Part shown: in pieces, positions 57,056 to 64,000 of the stretch
Layout of the letters: each line of letters begins with the position of its first letter
Numbering within the stretch: the first letter of the stretch is position 1
Translations under genes and position numbers: made by a program
The notes under the pieces: model-generated
Told to the model about the DNA's origin: nothing
Database searches by the model: none
What the model saw: the letters and a program-made list of their open reading frames with translations, nothing else
DNA from: Euryodendron excelsum
Lineage: Eukaryota; Streptophyta; Magnoliopsida; Ericales; Pentaphylacaceae
Assembly (NCBI GenBank): GCA_033060915.1
Contig: CM065385.1
Span: 16,512,001-16,576,000, forward strand
DNA length: 64,000 nucleotides
Direction of reading: 5' to 3'

Positions 57056-57370
57056 GAGAATACTTTTTATAGTGTTCTCAACCTCCCCTTACCTTTCCGG
57101 ATCATTCCGAGTCAGTTCCGGCAAACCCGGTACAAAATGACCGTTTTGCCCCTAGTGGGCCGGTCTCCTTTTCCGACCACGCCGGCTCTGGGTATCAAAT
57201 CGGTAATGACCCGAGAATACTTTTTATAGTGTTCTCAACCTCCCTTTACCTTTCCGGATCATTCCGAGTCAGTTTCAGCAAACCCAGTACAAAATGACCG
57301 TTTTGCCCCTAGTGGGCCGGTCTCCTTTTCCGACCACGCCGGCTCTAGGAATCAAATTGGAGACCTCTGG
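57056..57370. repeat. 157-bp tandem duplication in LTR D
   Basis: GAGAATACTTTTTATAGTGTTCTCAACC starts at 57056 (first copy) and 57213 (second copy). The downstream parts (CCTAGTGGGCCGGTCTCC, GACCACGCCGGCTCT) also recur. A third, degenerate copy begins near 57370. In LTR I the counterpart near 590-640 appears once with a partial second. Confidence 0.88.
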
Positions 57371-57775
57371 GAACATTGTAAATAATGTTTCCAGATCCCA
57401 AGTCTTTTTTCGGGACAATCTGAGTTCGCCCCGGCAGTTTTCCGGTCCGATTGACCATTTTGCCCTTAAAGGCCCGGTCAACCTTTCCGACCCACCTTAT
57501 CCTCACTTTCCAAGTCAAATACCTCCAGGACACTATTTTAAGTGTTCCTGCTCCTTTCCGGCCTTCCGGGTCATTCCCGGCTCCTTCAAATCATTCCCGG
57601 ACTTTCCGGAGTCACTCCTAGTGAAGCCAAGCTAAAAGTTGTATGGTAGTCACTAGTACATGCGCCCAAATCTAGTCAAAGATACATTGCTTGCTGACCT
57701 TAAACCTTTCCTAATTGGCTTGCCAACCTTAAACCTTTCCTAATTGGCTGGTGCCACTACAAGCCAAAAGATGGT

Positions 57776-57839
57776 CTGGCGCCACTCCTAGTGGCGCCAG
57801 TGTAAAGTTTGCCCTGGCGCCACTGCAACAGGCGCCAGG
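57776..57839. repeat. Two GGCGCC hairpins upstream of the TATA box in LTR D
   Basis: 57776-57786 pairs perfectly with 57790-57800 (CTGGCGCCACT, 11 bp, 3-base loop). 57813-57821 pairs perfectly with 57831-57839 (CCTGGCGCC, 9 bp, 9-base loop). The second ends 13 bases before the TATA box. Confidence 0.9.
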
Positions 57840-57852
57840 TTTGTCCAACTTC

Positions 57853-57860
57853 TATAAATA
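57853..57860 (+). promoter_or_regulatory. TATA box of LTR D
   Basis: TATAAATA followed by CAGAGCC. It is the clearest core-promoter motif in the LTR and separates the repeat-rich U3 from the presumed transcribed region. Confidence 0.65.
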
Positions 57861-58479
57861 CAGAGCCTCATTCAACGTGAAAAGGGGTCTGCAAACTTAA
57901 CCTAAGAATCCTATATTTCGATATACAAAGCTCGATCACCTCCAAAAACCCTAGTTTCCTTAGGTCCTCCAAACCCTAGCCACTCTACACTAAACCCTAG
58001 CCACCATACATAAACCCTAGCCTCCTATACACTCACACACACCCCCATACACTCATACATTAGCCTTCAACCATCTTTTGAAGACTGGAGGAGCTGCAAC
58101 CCGAAGCTTGAAGACAACTCTTGAAGACGAAAGACGAAGATCAAGACTGAAGACCAAAGACAGCACGGCGCGCAAAATAAACAATATACAAGGTAGGCTA
58201 CCTATTTAAATTTCCGCACTTCCCCACTCTCTCTTCTCTCTCCAACCCACTTGGGTTTTCTCTATTTTAATCCCCCATCTCTTTCCCCCCCTTTCTTTGC
58301 ATGCTTGAAACAAGGGGATTCCCGGTCCATGTGTAGGATTGGACTATTGGAGAGTCACCGTGTCGGGGCTTTCTTCTAGTCTAACCAAAGACCACGTGGG
58401 TCCGGCCCCCTTGATTATGTGGTGAAGCCTTAGCCTTGTATGTTCACGACCCCAAATTGCATTGTGCATATCATAGTCT

Positions 58480-60700
58480 TGCATCTTCCAAAAACCGTTT
58501 TCAAAGTTGTTTTTAAAATCGTTTTCAAACTCGTTTTCAAGATTGCATCAAAATCTCTTTTTCAAAAACTTGTTTTCAAAACCACAATCCTAGGGTGATT
58601 CTAGCCTTTCCATGGCTAGGGTTACTTTAGGAAAGTGTTACATTAAAAGTGACCTTTTTGGTCTATATTTTCAAATCTTATTGTTTTTCAAAACCGCTTT
58701 TCTAAAGTGGTTCTAGCCTTCCTATGGTTAGAATTGCTTTAGGAAAGTGAGATGTTTTTACTCCTTCTAAAAACTCTCTCTTCAAAAATCTCTTCCTAAA
58801 AATCTCTTTTTCAACATACTTTCCTAAAACTCTCCTCTCCAAAGTTGTTTTCAAAAACTCCCTTCCAAAATCTGTTTTTCAAAACTCCCTTTTTCAACTC
58901 CTCTTCCAAAATCCACTTTCTAAAAACGTTCCCCAAAAATCTTTCCAAGAACTCTCTTTCCAAAATCTTTCTTCTAGAAATTCCTCTCTAGGATTTCCTT
59001 CCAAAACCTTCGTTTCCAAAAGCACACTTTCCAAAAACTCCTCCCTATGATTCCCTTCTAGAAAACGCACTTTATAAAAAAAAAACTCTTTCCTTAGAGC
59101 CCAAGTCAAGCCCTAGAACCTACAATTAGGAAACCCTAATTTTCTTTCCAAAAACATGATTTTCAAACTTTGCCCCGAACCTAGGTTTCCAAAACCTCTT
59201 GTTTTTATATCCAAACTATCCACGTTTTCGAAACCTATTTTCTACATCGAAACTACAATTTTTCAAAACTAGGATTTCTGGAATCTCCTTTTCCAAATCC
59301 TTGCCAAATCCTATCTTCCCTTTAGGAAACCAAATCAAATCTCCTCGTTTAGGAAACTAGATCCCATCCTCCGTTTTTGGAAACAAAATCCAACCATTTT
59401 CTTTTAGGAACCAAATCCAATCCCTTCCTAATCCAAACCTTTCTTAATTCAATTCCTTCCTAAACCATAAGTTTCCTAAACTTAAACTTTAAATCTTTCC
59501 TTAAATTTCAAAATCCTAATCTTCTCATTTCCTAAATCTTAAGCTTCCAAAACTTGAGCATAAAAATCTTTCCTAAAATTCTAAAATTCAACCATTTCGT
59601 AATTCTACCCTCCTTTCAAATCTTAACCTTTCAAACCTAAGTTTTCAAACTCTTCCTAAATTTAAACCTTTTTCTAATCTCAAGATTTTCTAAAACTCTA
59701 AAACTTTCTAAATCTTAAACTTTCTAAATTTCAAATCTTTCCAAATTCAAAACTTTCTAAATTTGAAACTCTCTTAAGTTAAATATTTCTAAACCTAAAT
59801 CTCTCCAAATTCTAAACTTTCCAAAACTTCAAAATCTTTCTAAATCTAAGGCTTTTCTAAACTCAAAACTTTCTTAATTCGAACATTTCCTAAACTGAAC
59901 CTTTCTTAAAATGAAACTTTCTTATTTTCAAAACTTCCCTTTTTCAAACATTTCTAAATTCAAAACTTTCCGATTTTCAAAACTTTCCTAATTTGACAAC
60001 CTTTCCTTTTTCGAAAACTTTCTAAACTCAAAACTTTCCAATTTCTAAACTTTCTTAAATTCAAAAACTTTCCTAAACCTAAAATTTTCCTAAATTCAAA
60101 ACTTTCCAAAAATGTCACTTTCCTAAATCGAACCTTTTCTAATTCGAATCTTTCCTAAATCCAATCTTTCTTAATCTCAAGTCTTCCCTAGGTCTCCTAC
60201 CTTTCCTAAGTCTAGGTTTCCTAAACTTCCATCTTTCCTAAAACCAAATCTTTCCAAAATCTATCTTTCCAAAGCAAATCCAATCTTTTTAATTTCAATC
60301 TCCAATCTTCTCTTCTAATCTCAAACAAAATTCAATTTCCAATTTAATCTCCTTCTTCAAATCAACTCTTCTATTTTCAATCGGACTCCGGTCCAAACTA
60401 CGACTGACCTAATTCTCCCAAAGGGATACGTAGGCAACCTTCATAGGTGCGGTCACAATATTTTTCAAACTTTTAATTCCAACCTCATGGGTGCGGTTTT
60501 CAAAATATTTTCAAATCTCAAATTCCCATCTACTTTCAAACTTTCTATTTTCAAATTTCTATTTCCAAATTTCTCAAACTTTCCAATTTCAAATTTTATC
60601 TTTTCAAATCTTTTTTCAAATCAAATTCTTTTCAACTTTATTTCCAAATCTATTTTTCAATTTTCTCTTGTTTTGCACTTGCATATCATGCATCATGTTA
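58480..60700. repeat. Degenerate low-complexity array in LTR D
   Basis: About 2.2 kb built almost wholly from variants of TTTCCTAAATTCAAAACTTTCC with strong strand bias (C and T against A, very little G). The complementary tract makes up most of K's LTRs and part of B. No open frame is conserved among copies, so it is non-coding. Confidence 0.8.
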
Positions 60701-61221
60701 GTTTTCAAACATTGTTTTCCTAAAGTGAATAGAGTTGAACATATGTCAATTAAAGACTCTCATAGGTGAATCTAGGGTAGATTGACATGTAGGTACCAAA
60801 AGGGCGGGGTAGGGTGATAGCTTAGTGCGTCTTCCCTACACGTAACCAACCTCCGAACTTAGGATCACTGATTTCAAAGACCAAAAGGAGTTATTTTTCT
60901 AAAAAGGGCTAAATATTTTTCAAAGGTTGCCAAACAACCTGTTTTCCTAAAAACCCTCTCTTGAGGAGATATTTTCAAAATCGTTTTTCAAAAACCCTAA
61001 GTGTAGTCTTCGGATTACTCTTAGTTTTTAGGTGACCTAACTCACCTTAATCAAGTTAGGTGGCGACTCCAAATCTTTTTCAAAAGCCCTTTGTTCAAAT
61101 CTATTTTCAATTCAAATCTAGTCGCACTCATTCTTCTAGGAGGGTGAGTTCTAACGAGAGAGTACAGTATTTTTCCCGCTTGGGTGAGTATTCCTCAAGT
61201 GCGAAAAATCTGGGTGCGACA

Positions 61222-62043
61222 GAAGGCACATCCTTCTTCCTCCATCGCCACTAGTGGGGCTTTCTGTCCATTTTTTAGCGATTCATTATACCTCTTAGCC
61301 ATGCATGTGTAACCCAAAGATAGCTAAGGACCTGGGCTACACACTCATGGTCAAAGATTGGTTGGTGGTGGCCAGAGGTGGCCTGCATGGCTAAAAACGT
61401 CAGTTGCATGGCGGAACCCTAGGGTTCCAGACCTGCCTACTTCCTATGGCTTTCAGGCAAAGGTTCCTTTTGGACATTTGTTCCTAGTCTAGAGATGAGT
61501 TGACCCCAAGTAATCGGGTCGGCAATGGTTGCTAGTAGTCGGAGTTAGCCTTATCCTTCAATTTTCTAGCAATTCATCCTTCCAGGGTCATTTCAGTGCA
61601 TGCACAGAGGCCTTGGGCCTCCCTAGGACACCTAGAGGGGTCCCTGAGGAACTCAGAGCTCCTATGGCAGTCCTTTACCCCTAGTGTTGCCACTGTAACC
61701 TACCGAAGTTCTCTTCGTCAAACTCTCTCTCTCTTCATTTTTCAGTGCTCTAGTGGGTCTACTGAAATGGTTCTGGTGGGTTTAGATAAGTGAGGGAAAG
61801 GAGAATGGTTCTTTTACCTTGATTTGACTAGCTCTTGCCTCCCTCTCTATATCTTCGCTTTTCCTCTTCCCCAATCTCTCTTTCTCTCTCTACAATTCTC
61901 TCTCTGTATACACACTCTCTCTCAAGTTTGAGCAACCAGGGGTGTGGAGGCCTAGTTGCATATATCCAGATAGAGAATGGTGCAAGCAATGGGTGGGGGT
62001 AGTGGGCTTGGTCAGCTGTATAGGGTATTTCCCCTGTATGGCC

Positions 62044-62092
<49 letters not shown>

Positions 62093-63112
62093 ACCGGCCA
62101 ATAGGTTGCCTATAAATGCACTAGAGGTTGTGCATGGGGGACATATAAGGCTGCAAGGGTGTTGCATGCCTTAGTTGGGTTGGCACCCTATCTGTCTTTC
62201 TCGGCTTCTCCCTCTCTCTCGGTTTCTCTCCCTACATCTCTCTATAACTCTCACTCTCTCTATATAACAACCACAATTGGCTAGCATGGGGCACCCCTTG
62301 TCCAGCAAGTAGGGTGCATTGTTTGTGTTTATAAATATACATTACATTATAATAAGGTTATTAGTGTGTGTGTTAGTTTTATTCTATCTTATTAACCTTA
62401 TGCTAGCATTAGCATTATATTTATATCAAGCACTAGCAATATATATTAGGTAAGAGTTGGCCATTCATGCAGCCAAGGAGTGTGATATGTATTCCTTATA
62501 TATATATGCACCCGGCCATGCAAAATTAGATGAGGTTTTGAAAGGAAAATGTGAAACGAAGGAGAAATCTCAGTCCAAAGTGGATGAATTTGGGACCTCA
62601 AAGCTTCAACAACAACTTATTTTGAGACCATAGATAGAGAGCTATCAAAAAATTAATCGACTTAGACTCAAATTCCGCATGATTTCAACGAGAAATGATA
62701 GAGAAAACTCGATCTAAAGTTGGGGAAAATTCTGGTATGAAAATCATCAGGTGCAGCCACTTCTGGAGGCTTTTTGGGAGAACAAATCTCCATGGAATTG
62801 AGTTATGAGGTTATAAGGGGATCGGGCTTGAAAAGTAGATAATTTTAGACACTTAATTCATCGAAATCCATCAAGAAACAAGAAAGAAAACTCAATTTCA
62901 AGTTAGGGTGAATTTTGGTGTGAATTTGTCAGGTATATTGCGTTTCGGAGCTTTTTTTGTCGGCAAATCAATTTTCCATGACACCAAGTTCTAGACACGT
63001 GACTAGATCGGGTTTGAAGAGAACTTTACTTTAGACGTAGAATTCATATGGTTTGGGTTTCCTAGTCCTAATAGGAATGTAATGCAGTCAAATAGAAATT
63101 GCAAGTATTACA
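61222..63112 (-). repeat. C 3' LTR, upstream part
   Basis: Continues C's LTR after D, beginning with D's second TSD copy GAAGG and the CTTCTTCCTCCATCGCC block also present at 5000 and 21060. It ends with GTATTACA at 63105-63112, H's terminus motif. A TATATATATG stretch lies near 62500. Confidence 0.88.
62044..62091. repeat. (CT)n microsatellite in C 3' LTR
   Basis: About 48 bases of nearly pure CT, one of several pyrimidine-rich runs in this LTR family (compare 16930-17010). Confidence 0.9.
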
Positions 63113-64000
63113 GTCTTACCTCCTTTAGGAAATTTCGCTCTTGAAATTTGTCTCAAATAGGTGAAGGTACCTTATTCTCATATCCGTTTCTGCTTCCCAC
63201 GTTGCTTCTTCTTCCCCGTGGTGTTGTCATATTACCTTGACTAAGGGGATCTCTTGGTTCCTCAATATTATTACTTGATAGTCCACTATCTTACTTGGTC
63301 CCTCATCTAAGGAATGATCAAGTTGTACTGCGATATTCTCCCATTGAATTATATGAATAGGGTCAGGGTGGTGTTATCTCAGCATAGATACATGGAACAC
63401 ATTGTGTATCTAATCTACTTTCGAAGGTAATTCTTGTCGGTATGCCACTTGCCCAATTCTTTCCAAAATATGGAAAGGTCTAATAAATCAAGGTGAAAGT
63501 TTCCCTTTCTTGCCAAAATGGATTACACCTTTATGTGGTGTTACCTTTAAGAACACTTGGTCACCTACTTGGAATTCCAAGGGTTGTCTACGCTAATCTG
63601 CATAACTCTTTTGTTGGCTTTGGACAGCTTTAAGCTGTTCTTGTATGAGTCTTACTTTCTCTATGAACTCTCAAATGATCTCTAGTCCATATAAGAATTT
63701 GTCACCAGGTTCTAACCAACAATCAGGTGCTCAACAAGGTCGCCCATACAATACTTCATATTGGGCCATATCTATACTCGTTTGGCAACTATTGCTATAA
63801 GCAAACTCAGCCAATGGTATTTGATCACTCCAAGTTCCTTGAAAATCTAACACATAAGCACAAAGCATAACTTCTAGGATTTGGATAACTCTCTCAGATT
63901 GGCCATCTGTCTATGGGTGGTAAGCTGTACTCATGCGTACTTGGGTTCCTAAGGTTTTTGTAAGCTTTGCCAAAACTGTGAAGCAAATCTAGGGCCGCAA
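63113..64000 (-). pseudogene. C pol tail: integrase C-terminal half and chromodomain
   Basis: The complement of 63113-63130 is the polypurine tract. Going upward, the minus-strand translation shows EEATWEAE (near 63200), NVFHVSM (near 63380), PLEFQVGDQVFLKV (near 63570), LYGRPC (near 63740), EFAYSNS and, at the edge, part of the catalytic core (TDGQSERV near 63900). Several in-frame stops are visible (for example after LYGRPC and near 63480). It matches H's pol tail (17803-18540) closely, confirming that C and H are one family. Confidence 0.85.

Larger units (their letters stand above)
56058..61221 (+). mobile_element. Solo Ogre/Tat LTR D (5164 bp)
   Basis: Starts TGTAAGCACCCC and ends GGGTGCGACA with a perfect 5-bp TSD. 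No primer site, coding domain or second LTR is found between the ends, so this is a solo LTR, usually the product of recombination between the two LTRs of one element. From left to right it holds hairpin-forming tandem arrays, a 157-bp duplication, GGCGCC hairpins, a TATA box at 57853, and a roughly 2.2-kb low-complexity tract in the presumed transcribed part. Length and terminal motif fit Ogre. Its first 1.8 kb is the inverted counterpart of LTR I at the window start. Confidence 0.9.
54705..64000 (-). mobile_element. Tekay/Del element C, 3' LTR and pol tail (5' part outside window)
   Basis: Minus-strand element of the same family as H. The 3' LTR (54705-63112) is split by solo LTR D and by a poly-C tract; pol begins at 63113. 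The LTR's terminal TG has become TT at 54705. Without D the LTR is about 3.2 kb, matching H. Gag, RT and the 5' LTR lie to the right of the window, so whether C is complete cannot be judged. Confidence 0.85.

Noticed and set aside
58894..59109. Minus-strand frame with repeated E-x-F-L-E-E blocks, and similar frames at 22206-23559 and 60487-60769
   Set aside because: All are read-outs of the low-complexity LTR array and are not conserved between copies.
56058..61221. D as a full-length small element with its own genes
   Set aside because: No primer site, no coding domain, no internal LTR repeat; one terminus pair with a perfect TSD fits a solo LTR.

Overview
This window looks like repeat-rich heterochromatin from a seed plant, probably a eudicot. 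I see no host protein gene, tRNA or rRNA gene. Nearly every base belongs to Ty3/gypsy LTR retrotransposons of three plant lineages: Athila (tRNA-Asp-type primer site, D-L-G-A-S protease), Tat/Ogre (two RNase H domains, very long LTRs, tRNA-Arg-like primer site) and Tekay/Del chromoviruses (tRNA-iMet primer site, chromodomain at the integrase C-terminus). All copies carry stops and frameshifts, so none looks able to move on its own. I cannot name the species. Element letters A to K are mine.

The main result is a nested stack, reconstructed from LTR ends and 5-bp target-site duplications (TSDs). The oldest layer is a Tat/Ogre pol fragment A (52104-53274, minus). An Athila element G (minus, 52103 down past base 1) and an Ogre-type LTR B (from 53275 upward) interrupt it. 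G is broken in its integrase by an Ogre-type LTR I (1-1298) and in its protease by Tekay element H (3641-48349, TSD AGATT on both sides). H's 3' LTR is split by a plus-strand Tekay element J (5967-16818). H's 5' LTR is split by a Tat/Ogre element K (21760-about 47596). K is split by a second Tekay family, E (28885-44693, TSD CCTCT/CCTGT). E's integrase is split by an Athila element F (31945-41471, TSD AAGAT). The chain A, G, H, K, E, F is six elements deep. On the right, Tekay C (54705 past 64000, same family as H) sits in B, and C's 3' LTR is split by a 5.16-kb plus-strand solo Ogre LTR D (56058-61221, TSD GAAGG).

Structures that simple nesting does not explain: clusters of the palindrome TTCGAA just upstream of the TATA box in Athila LTRs; GGCGCC hairpins and hairpin-rich tandem arrays upstream of the TATA box in the Ogre LTRs; a broken extra reading frame before gag in J; a plus-strand coding-like stretch, antisense to K, ending at an intron-like boundary; and very long poly-G and poly-C tracts.

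Domain calls come from reading conserved motifs by eye. Boundaries given as 'about' are estimates. No database search or alignment was run.
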